Source: Streptomyces gobiensis
Lineage (GTDB): Bacteria; Actinomycetota; Actinomycetes; Streptomycetales; Streptomycetaceae
Assembly (NCBI RefSeq): GCF_021216675.1
Contig: NZ_CP086120.1
Span: 1,426,001-1,490,000, forward strand
DNA: 64,000 nucleotides
Direction of reading: 5' to 3'
This document shows, in pieces, positions 17,228 through 26,002 of the stretch (the stretch's first letter is position 1; each line of letters begins with the position of its first letter). The notes under the pieces are model-generated. The model ran no database searches. It was given only the letters and a program-made list of their open reading frames with translations, and was not told the origin of the DNA. Made by a program: the position numbers and the translations under genes.

Positions 17228-18828
17228 AGCGCGGCAAGGCCGGTCTGGGAGAGATCGGCGAAGTCGGTACGGGCCGGGGCCGCGGACTCGATGAGGGTGG
17301 TGAAGAGGGAGATCGTGCCGTCACGGTTGTCGGCGAGCTCGATGATCCGGGCGAGCTGCGGAAAGTCGATATGCGAGGCGGTGGAGATCTCCCAGAAGGT
17401 GCCGAACGGCCTGATCTTGTTGGTGTGGTGGTGGCCGTTGATCCAGGCCACCACCTGCGGATTCCCCTTCAGCAGCGTCAGCAGCTCCTCGCGGCCCTCC
17501 CGGATGGACGTACTGGTGTGGTGGCTGAAGACCAGCACATAGGCATCACGGTGCTGCTTCAACTGCCGTGCCAGCCAGCGCAGCTGGGTACGGCCCACCG
17601 CGCCCCGGTAGTCACCGTCCGCGCGGACGGTGTCCAGGCTGATACCGATGACGTTGTCGCTGACCGGGAAGGTGTAGTAGAGGCTGCCCTCGGCGAGGTT
17701 GGCGTCGGTGTAGCCATGGCCGACCGGCCCGGCACCCGCGTACCTGGGGTCCAGATGCGCGCGAACATACTCGGCCGGGGTGAAGGGCGCCCGGGCCGGG
17801 TCCGGGGTGACGGGGCGGGCGCGGCGGGCGTTGGCCCGCAGCATCTCCTTGAAGGCCTCCCCCTTGGGATCGTTGCCCTGCTCCACCAGCTTCCGCAGAG
17901 CGGCGGCCTTCTCCCCCGGGAGATCCATCAGCTTACGGTCGCCCACCGCGATATCGGCGAAGAAGCCGTCGCCCGCAGCGAAGGCGCCGCCGGGCAGGCT
18001 GTCGTGATTGCCGACCGTCGAGTACCAGGGCACGGCCAGCCCAGGGCTGGTGACCTGCCGTATGGCCGCCGCGAGGAAGCCGTCAAGGTGCGGGAAGCCA
18101 AGCCGCTTGTCGTTGTCCCTGACCGGGTCGTCAGGCTGCCAGTAGAGCGGGAGGCCGGAGCTCTGTACGCCCTCATAGCGGCGCGGGTCGCCGGTGTTGG
18201 GGACGATCCGGCCGCCGCTCATCACGGTGAGATACCAGTCGAGCTCGGCGCGGCAGTTGTTGTCGGTGTTGTCGCCGGTGGTGACGACGAAGCTCACCGG
18301 TGCCCCGGTGACCGGGCCGCCGCGCAGCCCGTTGACCCGCTCGATCAGCGCGATGGTGCCCTGTACGGACAGGGTCTCCTGCGGCCGCCAGGCGCTGGCG
18401 GTCTGGGCCCGCAGATACTCGAAGCGCAAGGGATGCTGGACATCCACGAGATGGAGGTCGGTGAACTGGACGAAGGAGGCCAGCGCGGTGCGCTTCTCCT
18501 CCCGGCCGCCCGAGGGGGTGCCCAGCTCGGCCCGTACCACCCGGTCCCAGCCGGGACCGTCGCCCAGCCGGCGGTAACCGGTGCCGCCGCCGGCCGCCGA
18601 GACACCGCTGATCGTGGTCCCGGTCGTCGAGGGAACCCCGGCGGGCGCACCCGCGGCATGGGGATGGTTCCCGGCCAGGGACCGGGCGATGGGTGCCCGG
18701 GCGGTTGCCGAGCCGCTGCCCGGCCCGAGCAGATAGCCCAGCCCGGTCGCCGCACTGGCGGCTCCGGCGGTGGCGAGAAGCGTACGGCGGTCAAGTGCGG
18801 CAGCGGCGAGCTGACGGCTGCGGGACAT
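17131..18828 (-). CDS. Exported metallophosphoesterase, TIGR03767-like
   Basis: This 565-residue protein has a Tat-like N-terminus (LDRRTLLATAGAASAATGLGYL) and a calcineurin-type phosphoesterase domain. Metal-binding segments are present in order: FVQFTDLHLVDVQ, VVTTGDNTDNN, STVGNHD, LVFSHHTS and WINGHHHTN. The family (actinobacterial TIGR03767) has no assigned substrate. The ATG at 18828 is chosen because GGGGAGAG precedes it and the twin-arginine motif then lies near the N-terminus. The gene is convergent with EamA and overlaps it by 97 nt. Confidence 0.9.
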   Translation of the reverse strand: MSRSRQLAAAALDRRTLLATAGAASAATGLGYLLGPGSGSATARAPIARSLAGNHPHAAGAPAGVPSTTGTTISGVSAAGGGTGYRRLGDGPGWDRVVRAELGTPSGGREEKRTALASFVQFTDLHLVDVQHPLRFEYLRAQTASAWRPQETLSVQGTIALIERVNGLRGGPVTGAPVSFVVTTGDNTDNNCRAELDWYLTVMSGGRIVPNTGDPRRYEGVQSSGLPLYWQPDDPVRDNDKRLGFPHLDGFLAAAIRQVTSPGLAVPWYSTVGNHDSLPGGAFAAGDGFFADIAVGDRKLMDLPGEKAAALRKLVEQGNDPKGEAFKEMLRANARRARPVTPDPARAPFTPAEYVRAHLDPRYAGAGPVGHGYTDANLAEGSLYYTFPVSDNVIGISLDTVRADGDYRGAVGRTQLRWLARQLKQHRDAYVLVFSHHTSTSIREGREELLTLLKGNPQVVAWINGHHHTNKIRPFGTFWEISTASHIDFPQLARIIELADNRDGTISLFTTLIESAAPARTDFADLSQTGLAALYRELAFNSPGARTTLAGAAGDRNTELVLRKP

Positions 18829-19118
18829 GAAGTACTCTCCCCGAGTGTGAACGCGGCTCCTGACGCGAGGCGGTCCCCGCTCACTTCGAATCGTTGGCAT
18901 CGGCGGTGGCCTGCGCTTTAACGACACAGAAACGCTGGCCGCCCATCACCCCCTCGGATCATGGATCCTTCGCAATAGCCATGTCTCTCTTAGCGGGGCG
19001 TGTCTGTGTACTCATCTGCCGTTCATCTCCCGGGGAAGCCCGGCCCCCGCGCCGCAGCGTGGAAGGATGGCCGTACTTCGTACAAGCCTTAGCGACCGAC
19101 CAACGAGGGAGACACCAG

Positions 19119-21698
19119 GTGCCTGGGACGAATCTGACCCGTGACGAGGCGCAGGAGCGGGCACGGCTGCTCACCGTCGACTCGTACGACATCGAGCTGG
19201 ACCTCTCCGGTGCTCAGGAGGGGGGTACCTTCCGCTCGGTGACCACGGTGCGCTTCGACGCCCGCGAGCCCGGCGCCAGCTTTATCGACCTGGTGGCGCC
19301 GACCGTGCACGAGGCCGTGCTGAACGGTGAGGCGCTGGATCCCGGCGAGGTGTTCGCCGACTCGCGGATCGCCCTGCCGTCGCTGCTCGCCGGGCGCAAT
19401 GAGCTGAAGGTCGTCGCGGACTGCGCGTACACCAACACCGGCGAGGGTCTGCACCGCTTTGTCGACCCGGTCGACCAGCAGGCGTACCTCTATACGCAGT
19501 TTGAGGTGCCGGACGCCCGGCGGGTCTTCGCCAGCTTTGAGCAGCCGGACCTGAAGGCCACCTTCCAGTTCACCGTGACGGCGCCCGAGGGCTGGACGGT
19601 CATCTCCAACTCCCCGACGCCGCAGCCGTCGGACGTCAAGGACCATGTGTGGCGCTTCGCCCCGACGCCGCGTATCTCCTCGTACATCACCGCGCTCATC
19701 GCCGGCCCGTACCACAGCGTGCACAGCAGCTGGGAGGGCGAGGGCCGGAGCGTGCCGCTGGCCATCTACTGCCGTCCGTCGCTGGCCGAGTTCCTTGACT
19801 CGGACGCGATCTTCGCGGTCACCCGGCAGGGCTTTGACTGGTTCCAGGAGAAGTTCGACTACCCCTACCCCTTTGCGAAGTACGACCAGCTCTTCGTCCC
19901 GGAGTTCAACGCGGGCGCGATGGAGAACGCGGGCGCGGTGACCATCCGCGACCAGTACGTTTTCCGGTCAAAGGTGACGGATGCCGCGTATGAGTCGCGG
20001 GCCGAGACCATCCTGCACGAGCTGGCCCATATGTGGTTCGGTGACCTGGTCACCATGGAGTGGTGGAACGACCTCTGGCTGAACGAGTCCTTCGCCACGT
20101 ACACCTCCATCGCCTGCCAGGCCCACGCGCCGGGCAGCCGCTGGCCGCAGGCGTGGACCAGCTTCGCCAACCAGATGAAGACCTGGGCCTACCGCCAGGA
20201 CCAGCTGCCGTCCACACACCCGATCATGGCCGAGATCCGGGATCTGGACGATGTCCTGGTCAACTTTGACGGAATCACCTACGCCAAGGGCGCGAGCGTC
20301 CTCAAGCAGCTGGTCGCCTATGTCGGCATGGACGAGTTCTTCCAGGGCGTACAGACGTACTTCAGGCGCCATGAGTGGGGCAACACCCGGCTGAGTGATC
20401 TGCTGGACGCGCTGGAGGAGACCTCTGGACGGGATCTGACGGCCTGGTCGAAGGCGTGGCTGGAGACAGCGGGCATCAATGTGCTCCGCCCGGAGATCGA
20501 GACGGACGCCTCGGGCACCATCGCCTCCTTCATGGTGCGCCAGGAGGCCCCGGCGCTGCCCACCGGCGCCAAGGGAGAGCCGACCCTGCGGCCGCACCGC
20601 ATCGCGATCGGGCTCTACGACCTGGACGGCGGCACGCTGGTCCGTACGGACCGTATCGAGCTCGACGTCGACGGCGAACTCACCAAGGTCGAGGCGCTGG
20701 CGGGCCGCAAACGCCCGGCGGTCGTCCTGCTCAACGACGATGACCTCTCCTACGCCAAGGTGCGCCTCGACGCGGAGTCGCTGGCGACCGTGACCCAGCA
20801 TCTGGGCGACTTCACCGAGTCGCTGCCGCGCGCGCTGTGCTGGGCCTCGGCCTGGGACATGACCCGCGACGGCGAACTCGCCACCCGCGACTACCTGTCG
20901 CTCGTTCTCTCCGGCATCACCAAGGAGTCGGACATCGGCGTCGTCCAGACACTGCACCGCCAGGTGAAGCTGGCCCTGGACCTGTACGCCGCGCCGAGCT
21001 GGCGTGAGACGGGCCTGGCACGCTGGACGGAGGCCACCCTGCAGCAGCTACGGGCGGCCGCCCCCGGCAGCGACCACCAGCTGGCCTGGGCCCGCGCCTT
21101 CGCCGCTACGGCCCGCACCCCCGAACAGCTCGATCTGCTCGCGGGTCTGCTGGACGGCACCGAGACGGTGGACGGCCTGGCCGTCGACACCGAGCTGCGC
21201 TGGGCGCTGCTGGAGCGGCTGGCGGCCATGGGCCGGGCGGACGAGGAGGCGATCGCGGCGGAGCTGAAGCGCGACGCGACCTCGGCGGGCGAGCGCCACG
21301 CCGCCACCGCGCGGGCGGCCCGCCCGACCGCCGGGGCCAAGGCGGCGGCCTGGGCCCAGGCCGTCGAGTCGGACAAGCTCCCCAACGCGGTGCAGGAGTC
21401 GGTCATCTCCGGCTTCGTACAGACGGACCAGCGCGAGCTGCTCGCCCCGTACACGACGAAGTACTTCGACGCGCTGAAGGGCATCTGGGAGTCCCGTAGC
21501 TACGAGATGGCCCAGCAGATCGCCATCGGCCTCTACCCGACGCTTCAGGTCTCCCAGGAGACCCTGGACGCCACCGATGCCTGGCTTCGAACCTCGGAAG
21601 ACGCCAGCGCGGCCCTGCGCCGTCTGGTCACCGAGTCCCGCGCGGGCGTCGAACGTGCCCTGAAGGCCCAGGCAGCAGACGCCGCCGCGGCGAGCTGA
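19119..21698 (+). CDS. pepN: Aminopeptidase N
   Basis: This 859-residue protein is an M1-family zinc aminopeptidase that trims N-terminal residues from peptides in the cytoplasm. The exopeptidase motif GAMENAG, the zinc motif HELAHMW and the distal WLNESFATY (second zinc glutamate) are all present. A C-terminal ERAP1-like helical region covers about residues 530-850. The GTG at 19119 gives the usual actinobacterial start PGTNLTRDEAQERA, with GAGGGAG 7 nt upstream. The frame is open earlier but that extension is not PepN-like. A strong hairpin follows the stop codon. Confidence 0.96.
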   Translation: MPGTNLTRDEAQERARLLTVDSYDIELDLSGAQEGGTFRSVTTVRFDAREPGASFIDLVAPTVHEAVLNGEALDPGEVFADSRIALPSLLAGRNELKVVADCAYTNTGEGLHRFVDPVDQQAYLYTQFEVPDARRVFASFEQPDLKATFQFTVTAPEGWTVISNSPTPQPSDVKDHVWRFAPTPRISSYITALIAGPYHSVHSSWEGEGRSVPLAIYCRPSLAEFLDSDAIFAVTRQGFDWFQEKFDYPYPFAKYDQLFVPEFNAGAMENAGAVTIRDQYVFRSKVTDAAYESRAETILHELAHMWFGDLVTMEWWNDLWLNESFATYTSIACQAHAPGSRWPQAWTSFANQMKTWAYRQDQLPSTHPIMAEIRDLDDVLVNFDGITYAKGASVLKQLVAYVGMDEFFQGVQTYFRRHEWGNTRLSDLLDALEETSGRDLTAWSKAWLETAGINVLRPEIETDASGTIASFMVRQEAPALPTGAKGEPTLRPHRIAIGLYDLDGGTLVRTDRIELDVDGELTKVEALAGRKRPAVVLLNDDDLSYAKVRLDAESLATVTQHLGDFTESLPRALCWASAWDMTRDGELATRDYLSLVLSGITKESDIGVVQTLHRQVKLALDLYAAPSWRETGLARWTEATLQQLRAAAPGSDHQLAWARAFAATARTPEQLDLLAGLLDGTETVDGLAVDTELRWALLERLAAMGRADEEAIAAELKRDATSAGERHAATARAARPTAGAKAAAWAQAVESDKLPNAVQESVISGFVQTDQRELLAPYTTKYFDALKGIWESRSYEMAQQIAIGLYPTLQVSQETLDATDAWLRTSEDASAALRRLVTESRAGVERALKAQAADAAAAS

Positions 21699-21703
21699 CA
21701 GCC

Positions 21704-21743
21704 CACAGAGCGGGCGCCCCGGTACCGGAGCGCCCGCTCTGTG
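21704..21743 (+). terminator. Terminator after pepN
   Basis: A perfect 14-bp stem (CACAGAGCGGGCGC and its complement) with a 12-base loop starts 5 bp after the pepN stop codon. No T-run follows. It lies between convergent genes and may serve both. Confidence 0.85.
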
Positions 21744-21798
21744 CCAGCGGGTCTCGAGTGGCGTCCGGATCTCGAGCGGCGTCAGGCGATCACAGCGG

Positions 21799-21999
21799 TC
21801 AGCCTTCCGACTCCCGCGGCTTGACCTCGACCTCACGCAGACTCTGATCTGTGAGCCCGGTCCGTGCCTCGGTGCGGTGACCCCGGGCGATATAGTCACG
21901 CACGACCGCTTCGACGGCATCCTGGGGCGAGCCGACTCCGGCCAGAACCATCACTTCCACCACCAGTTCGGCATCGAGACTGATGTTGACCTTGGCCAT
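21799..21999 (-). CDS. VapB-like ribbon-helix-helix antitoxin, no toxin beside it
   Basis: This 66-residue protein begins MAKVNISLDAELVVEVM, the beta-strand and first helix of a MetJ/Arc-type ribbon-helix-helix, followed by SPQDAVEAVVRDYIARG. This matches the DUF2191/VapB antitoxin pattern. AAGGGGG lies before the ATG. No PIN-domain toxin lies on either side: pepN is convergent downstream and the PknG operon is divergent upstream. It may act as a solitary transcriptional repressor or be the survivor of a toxin-antitoxin pair. Confidence 0.75.
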   Translation of the reverse strand: MAKVNISLDAELVVEVMVLAGVGSPQDAVEAVVRDYIARGHRTEARTGLTDQSLREVEVKPRESEG

Positions 22000-22226
22000 G
22001 AGCGCCCCCTTCGTCGGATCGGGACACTAACACCGCACCGCACCGCGTTCACCAGCTTCGGGTATGCGCCGGACCCGCAGCGAGCGCCGCGTCGCGATCC
22101 GAACAGGATCCCGGTAAAGCGGTGTGGTTGATCCTCCCCGCGGCCATACTGCTGGTCATGGGCTCTGTTCCCGGCGCGCGGGGGAGGGTTCAGACAGCGT
22201 GACCGAGGGGGAGGTCCCGAGCCGAT

Positions 22227-23597
22227 ATGACGCAGCCGTCGACCATACCGCCGCCAGTGGCTGCCGAGCCGTCCGAGCCGCCTCGGCAGACGGCCTGGAC
22301 GGAAGGGGTGGACCGGCTGCGGGCCGCGGCCCGGACGGAGCCCGGGCGGCTGCGGATCATCGGTGCCGTACTGGTCGCACTGCTGATCCTCTTTGGTGCC
22401 GCGACGGCCTGGCAGGTCTCCGACCGGGCGGCCAGCGCGGACGCGGTGCTGCACGGCAGCCAGCCGCTGAGCGCCGACGCCGCCGATATCTACCGCTCAC
22501 TGGCCGACGCCAACACCACCGCTGCCAGCGGGTTCCTCGCCGGAGGCAATGAGCCGGCCCAGGTGCGGGAGCGTTATGAGAAGGATATCCGCACCGCTTC
22601 CCAGCTGATCACCCAGGCGGCGGCCAACAGCGCGGGATCCGCCACCGCGCGCAGGCAGCTGACCATCCTCAGTGAGCAACTTCCCGTCTATACGGGACTG
22701 GTTGAGTCGGCCCGCGCCAACAACCGGCAGGGACTGCCGATCGGCGGCGCCTATCTGCGGCACGCCAATGAGCAGATGCGCGACACCCTGCTCCCGGCCG
22801 CCCGGACGCTCTACGAGGCGGAGACGGCGCAGCTGGGCGAGGACTACCGGGCCGCTAAGTCCTGGCCATGGATCGCACTCACCCTCGGTGCGCTCACCCT
22901 TGGCGTGCTGATCTGGGCGCAGCGGCGCCACTATCTGCGTACGAACCGGGTGTTCAACCGCGGGCTGCTGGCGGCGACCGCGGCGGCAACCGTGCTGGTG
23001 CTGTGGACGACCGGGGCCCACGCGATCGCCCGGGTCGGCCTCAGCGAGTCCGACCGCGAGGGCGCGCAGTCGCTGCACGCGCTCAATGAGGCGCTGGTAG
23101 CCGCGCTGGAGGCGCGCGGTGACGAGGGTATGACGCTGGTGTCGCGCGGTGCCGGGTCGGGGTATGAGGACAGCTATCAGGACGGCATGAGAAAGCTGGC
23201 GGGCGAGGACCCCGAGGCCGGGGAGGGCGGTCTGCTCGCCGAGGCAATGGAGCTGGCCGACGATGAGGAGGGGCGGCTGCCGGTGAAGTCGGCCCTGCGC
23301 AACGCCGGTTTCTGGTCCTATCGGCACGGTGAGGTCCGTAAGTACGAGAACGAAGGGGAGTACAGCGCCGCGGTGGCGATGGTGATCGGATCCATGGGGA
23401 CCACGGGCGAGACCTTCGACAAGGTCGACGCCGGGCTGCGGGAAGCGATCGGGCATGAGCAGACGCAGTTCACCGAAGCCGCCAGGGCCGGACGCGGTGC
23501 GCTCACCGGGCTTCCCGCCGGGGCCGGTCTGCTGGTGCTGCTGGGCGCGGCGGGCGCCGCGTACGGCATCGGCCGCAGGCTGTCGGAGTACCGGTGA
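22227..23597 (+). CDS. glnX: GlnX-like four-helix membrane sensor of the PknG pathway
   Basis: This 456-residue membrane protein has four predicted transmembrane helices (about 45-64, 213-232, 248-266 and 429-450). Two extracytoplasmic helical domains lie between helices 1-2 and 3-4, the second with acidic stretches. Topology and gene order match mycobacterial GlnX, which in published work acts with GlnH and PknG in sensing acidic amino acids. It starts the seven-gene operon; GGGGAGG lies about 12 nt before the ATG. It probably passes the ligand state of the next protein (GlnH-like) to the kinase. Assignment rests on topology and context rather than on motifs. Confidence 0.75.
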   Translation: MTQPSTIPPPVAAEPSEPPRQTAWTEGVDRLRAAARTEPGRLRIIGAVLVALLILFGAATAWQVSDRAASADAVLHGSQPLSADAADIYRSLADANTTAASGFLAGGNEPAQVRERYEKDIRTASQLITQAAANSAGSATARRQLTILSEQLPVYTGLVESARANNRQGLPIGGAYLRHANEQMRDTLLPAARTLYEAETAQLGEDYRAAKSWPWIALTLGALTLGVLIWAQRRHYLRTNRVFNRGLLAATAAATVLVLWTTGAHAIARVGLSESDREGAQSLHALNEALVAALEARGDEGMTLVSRGAGSGYEDSYQDGMRKLAGEDPEAGEGGLLAEAMELADDEEGRLPVKSALRNAGFWSYRHGEVRKYENEGEYSAAVAMVIGSMGTTGETFDKVDAGLREAIGHEQTQFTEAARAGRGALTGLPAGAGLLVLLGAAGAAYGIGRRLSEYR

Positions 23598-23638
23598 AGG
23601 GTGGAGCGGTGAAGGGGGAACGGTGAAGGGGGGAGCGG
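23592..23638 (+). repeat. Triplicated Shine-Dalgarno-like tandem repeat before glnH
   Basis: Three near-copies of a 16-bp unit (GGTGAAGGGNGGARCG) fill the gap between glnX and glnH. Each carries a possible ribosome site, and the last GGGGGGAG sits before the chosen ATG. The same stretch holds several GTG codons, so the true start of glnH could be one repeat earlier. Confidence 0.6.
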
Positions 23639-23640
23639 AG

Positions 23641-24639
23641 ATGGCACGCGAGCGCGACAGGAAGTTCGGCGCGATGGCGTCGGCGGGGCTCGCCCTGGTA
23701 CTCGCGGTGCTCCTCTCATCCGTGCTCCCGGTCCGGGGGAACAGCGACCACGACGAACGGCTTGCGGGCGGTACGGCGGCGGCCGCCCGGGCGGCGGTGC
23801 CCGCTGCCGCGCCGGAGCGGGAGACCTGCGCGGACGGCAGCGACCCGGCGGCCAGCCTCCGGCCCTCGGGCGCCGCCGGGCCAGCGGTGACGCGCATCCA
23901 GAAGGCGAAGCAACTGGTGGTCGGTGTCGACCAGAACAGCTATCTGTGGGGCTACCGCGATCCGAACACGGGTGAGATCACCGGTTTCGATATCGATCTG
24001 GTGCGGGCGATCGCCGAGGATCTGCTGGGCAAACCGGCGAAGGTTGTCTACAGGACGATCCCTACCGATCAGCGCGTCAAGGCGATAGAGAACGGCGATG
24101 TGGACATGGTGGTGCGCACCATGACGATCAACTGTGAACGGCTGCAGCGGGTGTCCTTCTCCACCGCCTACTTCGAGGCGGGCCAGCAAGTCCTCGCCCC
24201 GCGTACGTCACGTGTCCAGGGCTATGACGCGTCCCTCAAGGGCCGGCGCGTCTGCACGGCGGAGGGCTCGACGGGCGAGAGCGCGCTGACGGAGGAGAGC
24301 CATGGCGCCCATGTGGTCGCGGTGCCCAACCAGCTCGACTGTCTGGTGCGGTTGCAGCTGGGCGAGGTGGACGCCGTGATCACCGACAGCGCGCTGGCGG
24401 CCGGGCAGGCGGCCCAGGACCCCTCGGTACGGCTGGTCGGCGACCCCTTCACGGTCGAGCCGTACGGTGTGGCGATGAACCGCGAGGACAAGGATCTGGT
24501 GCGGCGTGTCAACAAGGTGCTGGACGACTTCCGTAAGGGCGGCACGTCCAGTGCCTGGATGACCTCCTATGAGAGATGGCTGGCCGGAATGATGGAGGAC
24601 CCGGGTCCGAAGCCGCCCACCCCGGCCTACCGGGACTGA
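23641..24639 (+). CDS. glnH: GlnH-like extracellular amino-acid-binding protein
   Basis: This 332-residue protein is a family 3 solute-binding protein. A single hydrophobic segment near residues 14-34 is followed by a linker rich in alanine. The binding domain starts at LVVGVDQNSYLWGYRD and includes GFDIDLVRAIAEDLLG, DMVVRTMTINCERL and AEGSTGESAL. There is no lipobox cysteine after the signal segment, so it is probably anchored by an uncleaved helix, unlike lipoprotein GlnH of mycobacteria. No ABC permease is nearby. With the GlnX-like protein upstream and the PknG-like kinase downstream it is best read as a ligand sensor, probably for an amino acid. Confidence 0.85.
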   Translation: MARERDRKFGAMASAGLALVLAVLLSSVLPVRGNSDHDERLAGGTAAAARAAVPAAAPERETCADGSDPAASLRPSGAAGPAVTRIQKAKQLVVGVDQNSYLWGYRDPNTGEITGFDIDLVRAIAEDLLGKPAKVVYRTIPTDQRVKAIENGDVDMVVRTMTINCERLQRVSFSTAYFEAGQQVLAPRTSRVQGYDASLKGRRVCTAEGSTGESALTEESHGAHVVAVPNQLDCLVRLQLGEVDAVITDSALAAGQAAQDPSVRLVGDPFTVEPYGVAMNREDKDLVRRVNKVLDDFRKGGTSSAWMTSYERWLAGMMEDPGPKPPTPAYRD

Positions 24640-24688
24640 GTAAGCACTGAGTAAGCACTGGCGTCGTACGAGAGCAGCGAGGTGATCG

Positions 24689-26002
24689 ATGGCGTCCCCG
24701 GGACCCACCGGGCCGGCGATGAGCCGGGAGGAGGTGGACCGTGCGCTGGCGCGGCTCAGCGCGGAGCGGGAAGCGATCGAGTCATCGCTGCTCGCGCTGC
24801 AGGACCATGCCGGACGGCGGCTGCTGGAAGGGGCCGAGCTGACCGGCACCACCAAACACCGGTGGGCCACAGCGGAACACGCCATCTCGGTGCTGTGGGC
24901 ACACTTCGAGACGTACGCCCAGGCGCTGGCCACCGCGGAGGAGCTGCGCGGCCGACGGCGCTGGCCGAGCCGGGACGACCTCACCGTGCTCACCGATATG
25001 CTCCGCGGCTCCGGGGTGACCATCGCCGGGGGCACCCCCGGGGCCACATCCGGGGCCGCCTCCAGCGGGCGGCTCGCCGAACGGATGAGCCTGGAGGAAC
25101 TGGTCGAGCGGATGAACGGGGGCTACGCACGGGCCCTCGATGTGGTCGCCGCCGCCGACTCGGTGTGGTCCGCGCTGCCCGCCCGGATCGATCTGCTCGC
25201 CGCCGAGCTGCAGCGCATCCGCTCGCTGGCGCACTCGGTCGGAGTACGGCCCGGTGAGCACCCGGCGGGCGACGATCTGGAGCAGATCACCACCGAACTC
25301 ACCATGCTGCGCGGGGAAGTGATCACCGACCCGCTCGCCTTCTGGATCCCGGCGGGAGGCAGCAGCGCACCCGGTGGTGGCCGGCCCGACACCGACCGGT
25401 ACGACCGGGCGGCCCGGGCACTGGAGGAGGTACGCCGGGAGATCGACGCCGTGCTGGGCGTGCGGCAGGACGCCGAGCAGCGGCTGATGCGGCTGCGCGA
25501 TGTCCTCTCCCGCGCGGACCGTACGCTCGCGGAGGCGCGGTCCGCACGCGGTGAGGTGCTGGCGAAGATCGCGGCGTCCGAGGTGCCCGCGGTGAGTGGG
25601 CCGCCGACGGCGCTGCATGAGCAGTTGGCGGCGGCCGTGGACTACCGGCGGCACGCTCAGTGGCATCGGCTCTCGCCCCTGCTGGAGAGTCTGGAGCAGC
25701 GCGCGGACGATGAGTTGGAGCGGGCCCGCGCCTCGCTGTCGGCGGTGACCGCGCCGCTGGCGGTGCGTGCGGAGCTGCGCGGGCGGCTGGACGCGTACAA
25801 GGCCAAGGTCGCCCAGCAGGGGATGGCGGAGGAGCCGATGCTGGTCGAGCGCTATGACCTGGCGCGCCGGATGCTGTGGAGCGCGCCGTGCGATCTACGC
25901 GCCGCCGAGCAGGCGGTGCTGCGCTATCAGCAGGCGGCCTCGGATGTCCTGGCATCTCCGCGGGATGGCCGGACCGACGGCCGCAGGGGGGACTACAGCT
26001 GA
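24689..26002 (+). CDS. Coiled-coil protein of the PknG operon
   Basis: This 437-residue soluble protein is not assigned to a family. It is mainly helical, with heptad-like stretches at residues 12-45 (REEVDRALARLSAEREAI), 230-290 and 320-380. A probably disordered linker rich in glycine and serine lies near 115-130 and 215-235. GAGGTGAT precedes the ATG. Its stop overlaps the kinase start codon by one base (TGATG), which suggests that it and the kinase are made in fixed ratio. It has no membrane segment. It may be a cytoplasmic scaffold between GlnX and the kinase. Confidence 0.75.
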   Translation: MASPGPTGPAMSREEVDRALARLSAEREAIESSLLALQDHAGRRLLEGAELTGTTKHRWATAEHAISVLWAHFETYAQALATAEELRGRRRWPSRDDLTVLTDMLRGSGVTIAGGTPGATSGAASSGRLAERMSLEELVERMNGGYARALDVVAAADSVWSALPARIDLLAAELQRIRSLAHSVGVRPGEHPAGDDLEQITTELTMLRGEVITDPLAFWIPAGGSSAPGGGRPDTDRYDRAARALEEVRREIDAVLGVRQDAEQRLMRLRDVLSRADRTLAEARSARGEVLAKIAASEVPAVSGPPTALHEQLAAAVDYRRHAQWHRLSPLLESLEQRADDELERARASLSAVTAPLAVRAELRGRLDAYKAKVAQQGMAEEPMLVERYDLARRMLWSAPCDLRAAEQAVLRYQQAASDVLASPRDGRTDGRRGDYS

